DNA of 41,418 nucleotides from Lachnospiraceae bacterium (GCA_017424235.1 JAFPAQ010000171.1:1-41418); one strand, 5' to 3'; shown: positions 18,519 to 26,582, numbered from the stretch's first letter. Made by a program: numbers and translations. The notes: generated from the letters alone by a model not told the origin.

Positions 18519-18540
18519 TGGAAAGGACATAAGTGATAAT

Positions 18541-18804
18541 ATGGTTAGTCAGAAAGTTACAGTTAAAAATCCTACAGGACTTCATTTACGTCCCGCAGGA
18601 GTATTATGTAAAAAGGCAATAGAATATGATTCTCTTATAACATTTAAGTTTAAGAATAATATTGCAAATGCCAAGAGTGTTTTAAGTGTATTAGGTGCTT
18701 GTGTAAAAAGTGGAGATGAAATAGAGATTTCCTGTGATGGAATTGATGAAGAAAAAGCTTTGGCAGATATAGTCAAAATAATAGAAGATGGTTTGGGAGA
18801 ATAA
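18541..18804 (+). CDS. ptsH: Phosphocarrier protein HPr
   Basis: Small phosphocarrier of the sugar phosphotransferase system, 87 residues. The active site GLHLRPA puts His15 at the canonical position, and AKSVLSVLG has the regulatory Ser46, so the protein has both EI and HPr-kinase sites. The His excludes a Crh protein. ptsI is not beside it; instead it lies between glmM and leuA, 53 bases after glmM and 27 before leuA. This could be the main HPr or an extra copy, which needs the whole genome to decide. GGAAAGG is 13 bases from the ATG. Confidence 0.93.
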   Translation: MVSQKVTVKNPTGLHLRPAGVLCKKAIEYDSLITFKFKNNIANAKSVLSVLGACVKSGDEIEISCDGIDEEKALADIVKIIEDGLGE

Positions 18805-18831
18805 CGCGATTAGAAAGGGAAGAGTATAGCT

Positions 18832-20508
18832 ATGTTAAATTTTAAACGATACAAAAGAAATCCTGTGGTTCATTTTCCGGAGAGAGAATGGCCAAATAAA
18901 GAAATAGAGAAAGCACCGATATGGTGCAGTGTTGATTTAAGAGATGGAAATCAGGCATTAATAGATCCAATGGTGGTTGGTGAAAAGATTGAATTTTTTC
19001 AGTATCTTGTAAATATGGGCTTTAAGGAGATTGAGGTTGGATTCCCGGCAGCAAGCCAGATTGAATATGACTTCTTAAGACAGCTTATAGACAGAAGACT
19101 TATCCCTGATGATGTAAGAGTTCAGGTTCTTACCCAGTGCAGAGAAGAGCTTATAGACAGAACCTTTGAGGCTATTGAGGGATGTAAGCAGGCAATAGTT
19201 CATATTTATAACTCTACATCAACTCTTCAAAGAGATGTTGTTTTCAATATGGATAGAGACCAGATAACAGAGATAGCTGTTAAAGGTACTCAGATGGTAA
19301 AAGAAAGAGCAGCAAAGTTTGGTGGAAAGATAATTCTTGAGTATTCTCCGGAAAGCTTTACGGGTACAGAACTTGATTTTGCACTTGATATCTGTACTGC
19401 TGTACAGGAAACATGGGGAGCTACTAAAGAAAATCCAATAATTATTAACCTTCCTTCAACAGTTGAAATGAATACACCAAATGTTTATGCAGACCAGATT
19501 GAATGGATGGATAAGCATTTCAAGAACAGAGAAAGTATTATATTAAGTGTTCACCCTCATAACGACAGAGGTACAGGTGTTGCAGCAGCAGAGCTTGCAC
19601 TTCTTGCAGGAGCAGACAGGGTTGAAGGAACATTATTTGGAAATGGTGAGAGAACAGGAAATGTCGATGTTCTTAACATAGCTTATAATATGTTCTCACA
19701 GGGTATTGATCCACAGCTTAAGATAGAAAAAGTAAATGAGATTATTGAAATTTATGAAAGATGTGTAAAGATGCCTATACATCCAAGACATCCATACGCC
19801 GGAAAACTTGTATTTACTGCATTCAGTGGTTCTCATCAGGATGCTATCAATAAGGGTGTACGTGCAATGAAGGAAAGACAGAATGAGTACTGGCAGGTAC
19901 CATATCTTCCAATTGACCCGGCTGACATAGGACGTGAATATGAGCCTATAGTACGTATCAACTCACAGTCAGGTAAGGGTGGAGTTGCATTTGTTATGGA
20001 TACTTATTTTGGATTTAAGCTTCCAAAGGGCATGCATAAAGAGTTTGCAAATGTCATCCAGAAGCTCTCAGAGGCTCAGGGAGAGGTTTCTCCGGAGCAG
20101 ATCATGGATAAATTTAAAGAGAATTATCTTGATATGAAGGAGCCGATTCATTTCAGAAAATTAAAGGTTGATGACCTCTCAGACCAGACTACTTCTGAGT
20201 TTGATACAGAAGTTGAGGTTACTTATACTGACCACGGAGAGACAAAGACCTTTAAGGCAAAGGGTAATGGTCCTATTGATGCAGTACAAAGAGGACTTCA
20301 GGCTGCACTTGATATAAGAATCAAAGTGCTTGACTATGAGGAGCATGCTCTTCAGAGTGGTTCTAACTCTCAGGCTGCTGCATATATTCATCTTCTTGAT
20401 TCAGAAGAGGGAACGGTTACTTATGGTGTAGGTGTAAGCTCTAATATCACAAGAGCTTCTGTAAGAGCTCTCTTTAGTGCTATAAACAGACTTGGACTTG
20501 GAAAATAG
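18832..20508 (+). CDS. leuA: 2-isopropylmalate synthase (long form)
   Basis: First committed enzyme of leucine synthesis: it condenses acetyl-CoA with 2-oxoisovalerate. It has 558 residues and matches the longer LeuA form found in Actinobacteria and some Clostridia (opening MLNFKRYKRNP, then FPEREWPNKEI). The catalytic TIM barrel has DLRDGNQAL at 35-43 and the metal-binding HPHND at 241-245, followed by GNGERTGN at 270-277. The C-terminal part (about 430-555) is the leucine-sensing dimer domain. No T-box or leader peptide precedes it; only 27 bases separate it from ptsH, with AGAAAGGGA as ribosome site. Regulation is therefore probably by feedback or from the upstream operon. Confidence 0.95.
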   Translation: MLNFKRYKRNPVVHFPEREWPNKEIEKAPIWCSVDLRDGNQALIDPMVVGEKIEFFQYLVNMGFKEIEVGFPAASQIEYDFLRQLIDRRLIPDDVRVQVLTQCREELIDRTFEAIEGCKQAIVHIYNSTSTLQRDVVFNMDRDQITEIAVKGTQMVKERAAKFGGKIILEYSPESFTGTELDFALDICTAVQETWGATKENPIIINLPSTVEMNTPNVYADQIEWMDKHFKNRESIILSVHPHNDRGTGVAAAELALLAGADRVEGTLFGNGERTGNVDVLNIAYNMFSQGIDPQLKIEKVNEIIEIYERCVKMPIHPRHPYAGKLVFTAFSGSHQDAINKGVRAMKERQNEYWQVPYLPIDPADIGREYEPIVRINSQSGKGGVAFVMDTYFGFKLPKGMHKEFANVIQKLSEAQGEVSPEQIMDKFKENYLDMKEPIHFRKLKVDDLSDQTTSEFDTEVEVTYTDHGETKTFKAKGNGPIDAVQRGLQAALDIRIKVLDYEEHALQSGSNSQAAAYIHLLDSEEGTVTYGVGVSSNITRASVRALFSAINRLGLGK

Positions 20509-20522
20509 AGGAAAGAATATAT

Positions 20523-21383
20523 ATGAAAAAGATAATAGTTACAGGCTGCAATGGTCAGTTAGGACGTGCTATAAATGAAGTTTATAGTAATAGCAGTGAA
20601 TTTGAATGTGTTAATACAGATGTTGCAGAGCTTGATATCACAAATATTGATGCAGTAAACAGGCTTGTTGCAGAAGTAAAGCCTTATGCAATTGTAAACT
20701 GTGCTGCTCATACTAATGTTAATGGTTGTGAGACAGACATTGACAATGCATACAGAATAAATGCAATTGGACCAAGAAACTTAAGTATAGCGGCAACAAG
20801 ATATGGTGCCAAAATGATGCATATCTCAACTGATTATGTATTTGATGGTAACACAGATAAGCCGTATATTGAGTTTGATACTACTAATCCACAGGGAATC
20901 TATGGTAAGACAAAGCTTGCCGGAGAAAACTTTGTAAAAGAGTTTGCTAAGGAGTATTTTATTATTCGTACAGCATGGCTCTATGGAGACGGTAAGAATT
21001 TTGTTAAGACAATGCTGGGGCTTTCAGAGAAATATGACAAGGTAACTGTTGTAGGAGATCAGTTTGGTTCACCTACCAGTGCAAAAGAGCTTGCAAAGGC
21101 AATGGCATATTTGCTTCCAACTGATAATTTTGGTGTGTTTCATGGTACCTGCGAAGGATCTACTAACTGGGCTGACTTTACAAGAGAAATATTCAGACTT
21201 GCAGGTGTAAAGACTGAGGTAGAAACTGTTACAACAGAACAGTATAATAAGAATGCTTCAGGAATAATTGCACCACGTCCTGCATATTCCATTCTTGAGA
21301 ATTATATGCTTAAACTCACAACAAATCATATGTTTGCAAATTGGGAAGATGCGATTGCAGAATATATAAAGGATATAAAATAG
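20523..21383 (+). CDS. rfbD: dTDP-4-dehydrorhamnose reductase
   Basis: NAD(P)H-dependent short-chain reductase that makes dTDP-L-rhamnose, the last step of its pathway. It has 286 residues. The Rossmann motif is GCNGQLG (8-14), and the catalytic set is Thr103 (in STDYVFDG), Tyr127 and Lys131 (YGKTK). It begins 14 bases after the leuA stop. rfbA, rfbB and rfbC are not in the window, so the rest of the pathway must be elsewhere or the product used differently. Its position just before gmd and fcl suggests that rhamnose is also a component of the surface polysaccharide. Confidence 0.92.
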   Translation: MKKIIVTGCNGQLGRAINEVYSNSSEFECVNTDVAELDITNIDAVNRLVAEVKPYAIVNCAAHTNVNGCETDIDNAYRINAIGPRNLSIAATRYGAKMMHISTDYVFDGNTDKPYIEFDTTNPQGIYGKTKLAGENFVKEFAKEYFIIRTAWLYGDGKNFVKTMLGLSEKYDKVTVVGDQFGSPTSAKELAKAMAYLLPTDNFGVFHGTCEGSTNWADFTREIFRLAGVKTEVETVTTEQYNKNASGIIAPRPAYSILENYMLKLTTNHMFANWEDAIAEYIKDIK

Positions 21384-21396
21384 TTTAATAGTAATT

Positions 21397-21477
21397 GAGT
21401 AGGAGGGAATTTATTTCCTCCTACTCGCCCGCGAGCCTCATGTCCGTAAGGACAAATTTCATCTGTGAGGCTCTGCG
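21397..21477. repeat. Strongly folded element between rfbD and the DUF212 gene
   Basis: Two consecutive structures. The first is GAGTAGGAGG / CCTCCTACTC with further pairs (21397-21426), about 13 bp. The second is CGCGAGCCTCA (21430-21440) pairing with TGAGGCTC plus GCG (21466-21477, one bulged T), holding an inner TGTCC-GTAA-GGACA hairpin (21441-21454). It is far more GC-rich than the surroundings. It has no open frame with gene-like character and is followed by a terminator. It looks like a dispersed palindromic repeat or a small structured RNA; both are inference. Confidence 0.55.
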
Positions 21478-21483
21478 ATAATA

Positions 21484-21518
21484 AAACAAAAAAACCACGT
21501 AATGTGGTTTTTTTGTTT
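21484..21518. terminator. Bidirectional terminator between rfbD and the DUF212 gene
   Basis: Perfect 15-bp inverted repeat, AAACAAAAAAACCAC (21484-21498) and GTGGTTTTTTTGTTT (21504-21518), around GTAAT. The T-run on either strand after the GC pairs makes it work in both directions. It overlaps the stop codon of the minus-strand gene. Confidence 0.9.
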
Positions 21519-21972
21519 AGAGATTCATTATTATTAAAGCAATTATAATACCAAGTATGGCTCCGCACAGTACCTGAAGCGGGGTATGTCCGACAAACTC
21601 CTTGAGCTTGTCCTCGGTTGAAAGACACTGGTCCATTCTTGTGAAAATATCCATCATTTCATTTAATACCTTTGCCTGTATTCCAGTCTCACGTCGCACA
21701 CCTATTGCATCATACATTACAATTATTGCAAACAATACAGATATGGTAAATTCAAAACTGTTAAGTCCATATGATATACCTGTTGATGTGGCAAGGGCAC
21801 ACACAGTTGCAGAATGTGAGCTTGGCATGCCGCCGCTTCCAACAAGTCTCTCTGCTACAAAGCTCTTGGTAAGATAAAGATGAATAAGAGTTTTTAATAT
21901 TTGAGCAACAAACCATCCGGTCACTGCTGAAATCAGGATTTTGTTCTGTAATAATAATTCAAACTGGTTCAT
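21517..21972 (-). CDS. Divergent PAP2 family membrane protein (DUF212, YuiD-like)
   Basis: The only clear minus-strand gene. It encodes 151 residues with about four hydrophobic segments. The family marks are GGMPSSHSA (47-55), which resembles a phosphatidic-acid phosphatase motif, YDAIGVRRETGIQA (87-100), and GHTPLQV (128-134). This matches the DUF212 group, distant PAP2 relatives of unproven activity that may act on lipid phosphates such as undecaprenyl pyrophosphate. GGGGG lies eight bases before the ATG and a well-spaced promoter precedes it. It is an isolated gene inserted between rfbD and the fucose genes, with a terminator at its 3' end. Confidence 0.9.
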   Translation of the reverse strand: MNQFELLLQNKILISAVTGWFVAQILKTLIHLYLTKSFVAERLVGSGGMPSSHSATVCALATSTGISYGLNSFEFTISVLFAIIVMYDAIGVRRETGIQAKVLNEMMDIFTRMDQCLSTEDKLKEFVGHTPLQVLCGAILGIIIALIIMNL

Positions 21973-22007
21973 TATAATTCCCCCGTATTTATAAAATATT
22001 ATAGTGT

Positions 22008-22036
22008 ATTATACTGTCTTTTGCCTAAAAGTACAA
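22008..22036 (-). promoter_or_regulatory. Sigma-A promoter for the DUF212 gene
   Basis: Read on the minus strand: TTGTAC (22031-22036), a 17-base spacer and a perfect TATAAT (22008-22013). It lies 36 bases before the start codon. Confidence 0.8.
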
Positions 22037-22063
22037 TAAAGTATACCAAAATAAAAATTTTTG

Positions 22064-22092
22064 TTGTAACATCATTGCTTCACGTGTATACT
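22064..22092 (+). promoter_or_regulatory. Sigma-A promoter for the gmd-fcl polysaccharide operon
   Basis: TTGTAA (22064-22069), a 17-base spacer and TATACT (22087-22092). It faces away from the DUF212 promoter, with about 27 bases between the two -35 boxes. It is the best promoter seen for the polysaccharide locus. Confidence 0.78.
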
Positions 22093-22218
22093 AGTTTTGA
22101 ATATTATTCAATTATTAAATAATGAAAGAAAAGGTTAAAGTGTGAAAAATATTTTTTTCACGCAAATTTATGCCTGTGACACAAAGCTTGCAGGCTGTGG
22201 AAAGGAAAGGTTAATAAT
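22093..22218 (+). promoter_or_regulatory. Long 5' leader of gmd with two hairpins
   Basis: About 120 untranslated bases. GTGAAAAA (22142-22149) pairs with TTTTTCAC (22154-22161), and its right arm is a T-run. GCCTG pairs with CAGGC some 15 bases further on. The layout is compatible with an attenuator of the type used by capsule operons, but no known riboswitch is recognised. Confidence 0.35.
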
Positions 22219-23283
22219 ATGAACAATGTTGCATTAATTACAGGTATTACAGGTCAGGATGGTTCGTATCTTGCTGAATTTTTACTTGCAAAGGGATATG
22301 AGGTACATGGTCTTATCAGAAGACATAGTATTTCAAATACAATGAGAATAGATCATCTTATTAATTCAGATTATAATAAAGTTAAATTTTTCCTGCATTT
22401 TGCAGATACTACAGATTCATCAAACCTTATGAGACTTATCGGTGAGATAAGACCAACAGAGGTGTATAATCTTGCTGCACAGTCACATGTAGGTGTTTCT
22501 TTTGAGGTACCGGAATATACAGCTGATGCTACAGGCGTAAGTACACTCAAGCTTCTTGAGGCAATACGTGTAAATGGTGGAAATTGCAGATACTATCAGG
22601 CATCTACATCAGAGCTTTTTGGCGGACTTCCTGAGACAGCACCTCAGAGTGAGAAAACTCCATTTTATCCAAAGAGCCCATATGGTGTTGCAAAGCTGTA
22701 CTCATACTGGATAACAGTAAATTACAGAGAATCATATAACATGTTTGCATGCAATGGTATTCTTTTCAATCATGAGTCTCCAAGACGTGGCGAAAACTTT
22801 GTTACAAGAAAGATTACTCTTGCAATAGCTAATATTGTAGCCGGAAAGCAGCAGAAGCTTTCTCTCGGAAATATGAATGCAAAAAGAGACTGGGGATTTG
22901 CCGGAGATTATGTAGAGGGTATGTGGCTTATGCTTCAGCAGGACAAGCCGGGTGATTATGTACTTGCTACAAATGAAACACATACAGTACGTGAATTTGT
23001 AGAGGCGGCATTTGAAGAGCTTGGAATCATCGTTCGCTGGGAAGGCGAAGGAGTAAATGAGAAGGGTTATGATTCAGAAACAGGTAAGCTTCTTGTTGAT
23101 GTTAATCCTGAGTTCTACCGTCCGGCAGAGGTTGAGTTCCTTTGGGGAAATCCTGCAAAGGCTGAAAGTGAACTTGGCTGGAAGAGAAAGGTTGACTTTA
23201 AGCACCTGGTAGCAATGATGATGGATTCAGATATGAAGACAATCACAGGAATGTCATGTGAAGAGTATAAGACTCAGAAATAA
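22219..23283 (+). CDS. gmd: GDP-mannose 4,6-dehydratase
   Basis: Converts GDP-D-mannose to GDP-4-keto-6-deoxy-D-mannose, first step toward GDP-L-fucose. It has 354 residues, extended SDR fold. The nucleotide loop is GITGQDG (9-15), the catalytic set is Thr130 and Glu132 (in STSELFGG) with Tyr155 and Lys159 (YGVAK). The family segment [19 protein letters not shown] is present. A leader with hairpins and the promoter at 22064-22092 lie upstream, and fcl follows 94 bases downstream. It begins the polysaccharide locus. Confidence 0.97.
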   Translation: MNNVALITGITGQDGSYLAEFLLAKGYEVHGLIRRHSISNTMRIDHLINSDYNKVKFFLHFADTTDSSNLMRLIGEIRPTEVYNLAAQSHVGVSFEVPEYTADATGVSTLKLLEAIRVNGGNCRYYQASTSELFGGLPETAPQSEKTPFYPKSPYGVAKLYSYWITVNYRESYNMFACNGILFNHESPRRGENFVTRKITLAIANIVAGKQQKLSLGNMNAKRDWGFAGDYVEGMWLMLQQDKPGDYVLATNETHTVREFVEAAFEELGIIVRWEGEGVNEKGYDSETGKLLVDVNPEFYRPAEVEFLWGNPAKAESELGWKRKVDFKHLVAMMMDSDMKTITGMSCEEYKTQK

Positions 23284-23377
23284 TAAAATGCCATTATCAA
23301 AGATGACTTTACATGAATCAGTGCTGACAAATATCAGTACAAAAAGTAGCTATATAAATTTGGAGGACATTTGAAGC

Positions 23378-24319
23378 ATGAATAAATCAGATAAAATATA
23401 TGTTGCAGGTCACAGAGGACTTGTTGGCTCTGCAATAGTAAGAAATCTTAATGCAAAAGGATATAATAATGTTATAGGAAGAACACATAAGGAATTAGAT
23501 CTTACAAATCAGCAGGCTGTAATTGACTTTTTTGAGAGCGAAAAGCCGGATGTTGTTGTTCTTGCTGCTGCAAAGGTTGGTGGTATCAATGCAAATAATA
23601 CTACTCCTGCAGAGTTTGCATATGAAAATCTTCAGATTCAGTGTAATGTTATAAAATGCTGTCATGATTATAAAGTGAAAAAGCTTTTATTCCTCGGAAG
23701 CACCTGCATTTATCCAAAGATGGCTCCACAGCCAATTCCTGAAGATGCATTGCTCACAGGACCACTTGAAGAAACAAATGAAGCTTATGCAATTGCAAAG
23801 ATTTCCGGTCTTGAGATGTGTAAGTTTTATAAGAGACAGTATGGTGACGACTTTATAAGCTGTATGCCTACTAATCTGTATGGTCCACATGACAACTATG
23901 ACCTTTCAGGTTCACATGTAATGCCTGCAATGATAAGAAAATTCCATGATGCGAAGGTAAATAATAATCCTACAGTCGAGTTGTGGGGTACAGGTACTCC
24001 ACTTAGAGAGTTTTTGTATGTTGATGATATGGCTGATGCCTGTGTATTCTTATTAGAAAATTACAGCGGAGAGCAGCATGTCAATATAGGAACAGGTAAA
24101 GAAATTACTATCAAGCAGCTTGCTGAGACTGTAAAGAGTGTTGTAGGATATCAAGGCGAGATAGTATGGAATAAAGATATGCCTGATGGAACTCCAAGAA
24201 AGCTTACAAATGTTGATAAGTTACATGGTCTTGGCTGGAATCATAAGGTTGACCTTGAAGAGGGAGTTCAGCTTGCCTATGACTGGTTTTGTGAGAATAT
24301 TGATGACGCCAGATTGTAG
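23378..24319 (+). CDS. fcl: GDP-L-fucose synthase
   Basis: Bifunctional 3,5-epimerase/4-reductase that finishes GDP-L-fucose from the Gmd product. It has 313 residues with GHRGLVG (11-17), Ser108 in GSTCIYP and the Tyr137/Lys141 pair (YAIAK). Family phrases such as [14 protein letters not shown] and [14 protein letters not shown] are seen. TTGGAGGA gives a good ribosome site. The 94-base gap before it holds a small hairpin (GTGCTGA / TCAGTAC, 23321-23340) without a T-run. With gmd it makes the sugar donor for one of the downstream transferases. Confidence 0.96.
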   Translation: MNKSDKIYVAGHRGLVGSAIVRNLNAKGYNNVIGRTHKELDLTNQQAVIDFFESEKPDVVVLAAAKVGGINANNTTPAEFAYENLQIQCNVIKCCHDYKVKKLLFLGSTCIYPKMAPQPIPEDALLTGPLEETNEAYAIAKISGLEMCKFYKRQYGDDFISCMPTNLYGPHDNYDLSGSHVMPAMIRKFHDAKVNNNPTVELWGTGTPLREFLYVDDMADACVFLLENYSGEQHVNIGTGKEITIKQLAETVKSVVGYQGEIVWNKDMPDGTPRKLTNVDKLHGLGWNHKVDLEEGVQLAYDWFCENIDDARL

Positions 24320-24336
24320 AGACAGGAAATATCTCT

Positions 24337-24699
24337 ATGGATTATGATAATGAAGAATATGACCAGGTTGATATATTGAGAAGAACAACTTATCTTCTTA
24401 TACAATCAGGATTTCAGGCACATCAGAGAGGATATAGATATCTAAGGGAAGCTATAGCAATAGTTTATGACAGTCCGGATATGATAAGCAGTGTTACCAA
24501 GATGCTATATCCTGAGATTGCCAAAATGTATGATACCACCGATAAGCAGGTAGAAAGAGCAATAAGAAATACTATTGAAACAGCCTGGTTGAGGGGAAAT
24601 GCAGATGTGCTTGAAAGTCTTTTCGGCGAAAAATATTATGATAACAGACCAACTAACAGTGAAGTCATACAAACATATGTTAATAAACTATTAGCTTAG
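24337..24699 (+). CDS. Stand-alone Spo0A C-terminal-domain regulator
   Basis: A 120-residue protein matching the DNA-binding effector domain of Spo0A (Spo0A_C). The characteristic run GYRYLREAIAIVYDSP, then VTKMLYPEIAKMYDTT and the recognition-helix region VERAIRNTIETAWLRGN, then PTNSEVI, is conserved almost as in Spo0A itself. The phospho-receiver domain is absent and the N-terminus holds only about 15 acidic residues, so control by phosphorelay seems impossible. It begins 17 bases after fcl, within the polysaccharide locus, and probably regulates it. The ribosome site sits in the loop of a small hairpin (TAGAGA 24317-24322 with TCTCTA 24332-24337). It is not the master Spo0A. Confidence 0.9.
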   Translation: MDYDNEEYDQVDILRRTTYLLIQSGFQAHQRGYRYLREAIAIVYDSPDMISSVTKMLYPEIAKMYDTTDKQVERAIRNTIETAWLRGNADVLESLFGEKYYDNRPTNSEVIQTYVNKLLA

Positions 24700-24735
24700 T
24701 GGTTACTGTGAATAGTTACGATATTTTTTTATTTA
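24686..24735 (+). terminator. Terminator-like hairpin with TAGTTACGAT repeat (copy 2)
   Basis: AACTATT (24686-24692) pairs with AATAGTT (24711-24717), followed after ACGATA by a T-rich run. The left arm lies in the last codons of the Spo0A-like gene. GAATAGTTACGAT (24710-24722) repeats exactly the element after uvrB (3418-3430). It may partly terminate transcription before the glycosyltransferase operon; no clear promoter follows, so read-through is likely. Confidence 0.45.
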
Positions 24736-24774
24736 TTTGTGTAATCAGTAATCTGGTAGTAAGGAGAAATGTAA

Positions 24775-25716
24775 GTGGAAACATATACAAAGACTCTCAG
24801 CATTATAGTACCCTGCTATAATGAGGAAGAGAGTATACCTTTATTTTATAATGAGACAATAAAACAGGAAGAATTTTTTCATCAAAAATCAGTTGAGTTT
24901 GAGTTTATATTTGTAAATGATGGTTCTAAGGATGGAACGGTTGATGCAGTTAAGAAGCTTCATGAAAAGGACAAAAGGGTTCATCTGGTTTCATTTTCAA
25001 GAAACTTTGGTAAAGAGGCTGCAATCATTGCAGGACTTGAAAAATCAACCGGAGATTTTACTGTGTTGATGGATGCGGATTTGCAGGATCCGCCTGCTAT
25101 TTTACCGGAAATGTACGGTTATATTGAGCAGGGATATGATTCAGTGGCTACCAGACGTGTTGACAGAAAGGGAGAACCTCCGATTCGTTCATTTTTTGCA
25201 AGACGTTTCTATTCATTGATGAGAAAGATATCCAAAACGGAAATAGTAGATGGTGCAAGAGATTACAGACTGATGACACGTCAGGTCACAGATGCGATAC
25301 TGTCAATGAAAGAATATAACAGATTTTCTAAGGGAATATTTGGCTGGGTAGGATATAATACCAAGTGGCTTGAATATGAAAATGTACAAAGAGCCGCCGG
25401 TGAAACAAAATGGTCGTTTTGGAAGCTGTTTTTGTATTCACTTGATGGCATTATGGCATTTTCTACATTTCCGCTTTCGGTTGCTGCATTTTTTGGAATA
25501 TTTTTCTGTCTGGTGGCATTTGCATTTATGCTTTTTATATTCATAAGGGCATTAATATATGGTGATCCGGTTGCAGGATGGCCGTCTATAATATGTGTTG
25601 TTACATTTATTGGTGGAGTTCAGCTTTTATGTACCGGAATAATCGGAGAATACATGAGTAAAATGTATATGGAAGTTAAGGACAGACCTAAATATCTTGT
25701 TAAGGATGAGTTCTAG
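24775..25716 (+). CDS. Polyprenyl-phosphate glycosyltransferase (GtrB/CsbB-like, GT2)
   Basis: GT2 enzyme of the DPM/GtrB type that transfers a sugar from a nucleotide donor to undecaprenyl phosphate on the inner membrane face. It has 313 residues, starting at GTG 24775 with AAGGAG eight bases upstream. The N-terminal domain has IIVPCYNEEES, FVNDGSKDGT, SRNFGKEAAIIAGL and the metal motif DADLQDPP (from residue 100). Two C-terminal membrane helices are at about 229-255 and 268-292. Such enzymes normally feed a side-chain sugar to a GtrC-like transferase outside the cell; no obvious partner is in the window. Confidence 0.85.
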   Translation: METYTKTLSIIVPCYNEEESIPLFYNETIKQEEFFHQKSVEFEFIFVNDGSKDGTVDAVKKLHEKDKRVHLVSFSRNFGKEAAIIAGLEKSTGDFTVLMDADLQDPPAILPEMYGYIEQGYDSVATRRVDRKGEPPIRSFFARRFYSLMRKISKTEIVDGARDYRLMTRQVTDAILSMKEYNRFSKGIFGWVGYNTKWLEYENVQRAAGETKWSFWKLFLYSLDGIMAFSTFPLSVAAFFGIFFCLVAFAFMLFIFIRALIYGDPVAGWPSIICVVTFIGGVQLLCTGIIGEYMSKMYMEVKDRPKYLVKDEF

Positions 25717-26512
25717 AATTGTGATGGAAAAAAGTAATCCAAATATCAGAATGAAGAATTATGAAGAAATGATAAGTATAGTTGTGCCTGTGTACAATGC
25801 TTCGGATTTTATAGAAAAGACCATTGGCTTTGTACAGGCACAAAGCTATACAAACTGGGAACTTTTATTGGTAGACGATTGTTCTAAGGATAACAGTTGC
25901 GAAATAATATGCCATTATGAGAAGCAAGACCCAAGAATCAGACTGTTAAGACAGACAAAGAACCAGGGTGCAGCAATGGCAAGAAATCGGGGAATATCAG
26001 AGGCCTGTGGACGTTATTTATGCTTTCTTGATGCTGATGATATTTGGGAAAAAGATAAATTAAAGTGTGAGCTTGAATTTATCAGGAGTAAAAATGCAGG
26101 TTTTGTTTTTATGGGATATGAATTTGCTGATGAGGCAGGAAATGGTCTTAACAGAATTGTTCATGTTCCGGAAAGTATCACCTATAGGCAGGCATTAAAA
26201 AATACCACTATATTTACTTCTACTGTTATGATCGATATGAAGAAAATAGATAAACAGGATGTTTTTATGCCAGACATTGCAAGTGAGGATACTGCGACCT
26301 GGTGGACATTACTTAGAAAATATGGAGAGGCATATGGTTTGGATCTAAACCTCGTTAAATATAGAAGAAGTGCCAATACATTGTCATCAAATAAGCTGGT
26401 TGCAATAAAAAGAATATGGGGACTTTATAGAAAACATGAAGGACTGGGGCTTTTTAAGAGTATATATTGTATGGTATTCTGGGCAGTCAGGGCAGTATTA
26501 AGACGTGTATAG
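25706..26512 (+). CDS. Glycosyltransferase family 2
   Basis: Cytoplasmic inverting GT2 transferase of 268 residues, probably adding one sugar to the lipid-linked repeat unit. Motifs: ISIVVPVYNASDFIEKT, VDDCSKDNS, GAAMARNRGI and the DXD-type FLDADD. A later TATWWTLLRKYG segment resembles the acceptor region of capsule GT2 enzymes. The start is uncertain: ATG 25706 overlaps the previous gene by 11 bases; ATG 25724 or 25751 are alternatives, and none has an ideal ribosome site. Donor and linkage cannot be read from sequence. Confidence 0.82.
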   Translation: MSSRIVMEKSNPNIRMKNYEEMISIVVPVYNASDFIEKTIGFVQAQSYTNWELLLVDDCSKDNSCEIICHYEKQDPRIRLLRQTKNQGAAMARNRGISEACGRYLCFLDADDIWEKDKLKCELEFIRSKNAGFVFMGYEFADEAGNGLNRIVHVPESITYRQALKNTTIFTSTVMIDMKKIDKQDVFMPDIASEDTATWWTLLRKYGEAYGLDLNLVKYRRSANTLSSNKLVAIKRIWGLYRKHEGLGLFKSIYCMVFWAVRAVLRRV

Positions 26513-26518
26513 GTATAA

Positions 26519-26554
26519 AATAGAGTCGAAATTTATCATAAAAATTTCTCTATT
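26519..26554. promoter_or_regulatory. Hairpin with a 0A-box-like heptamer before the priming transferase
   Basis: AATAGA (26519-26524) and GAAATTT (26528-26534) pair with AAATTTC (26542-26548) and TCTATT (26549-26554), leaving a three-base bulge GTC. The bulge and the next bases read AGTCGAA, six of seven matches to the Spo0A box TGTCGAA. No T-run follows. A regulatory role is possible but unproven. Confidence 0.35.
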
Positions 26555-26582
26555 CAGATTTTTGAAAGGTATGGTTTTATAA

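Noticed and set aside
21326..21628. Minus-strand open frame of 100 codons across the rfbD-DUF212 gap
   Set aside because: It runs through the palindromic element and bidirectional terminator and overlaps two better genes; the peptide mainly translates the repeat.
21602..21877. Plus-strand open frame of 91 codons opposite the DUF212 gene
   Set aside because: The minus-strand frame has conserved family motifs, a ribosome site and a promoter; the plus-strand frame has none.
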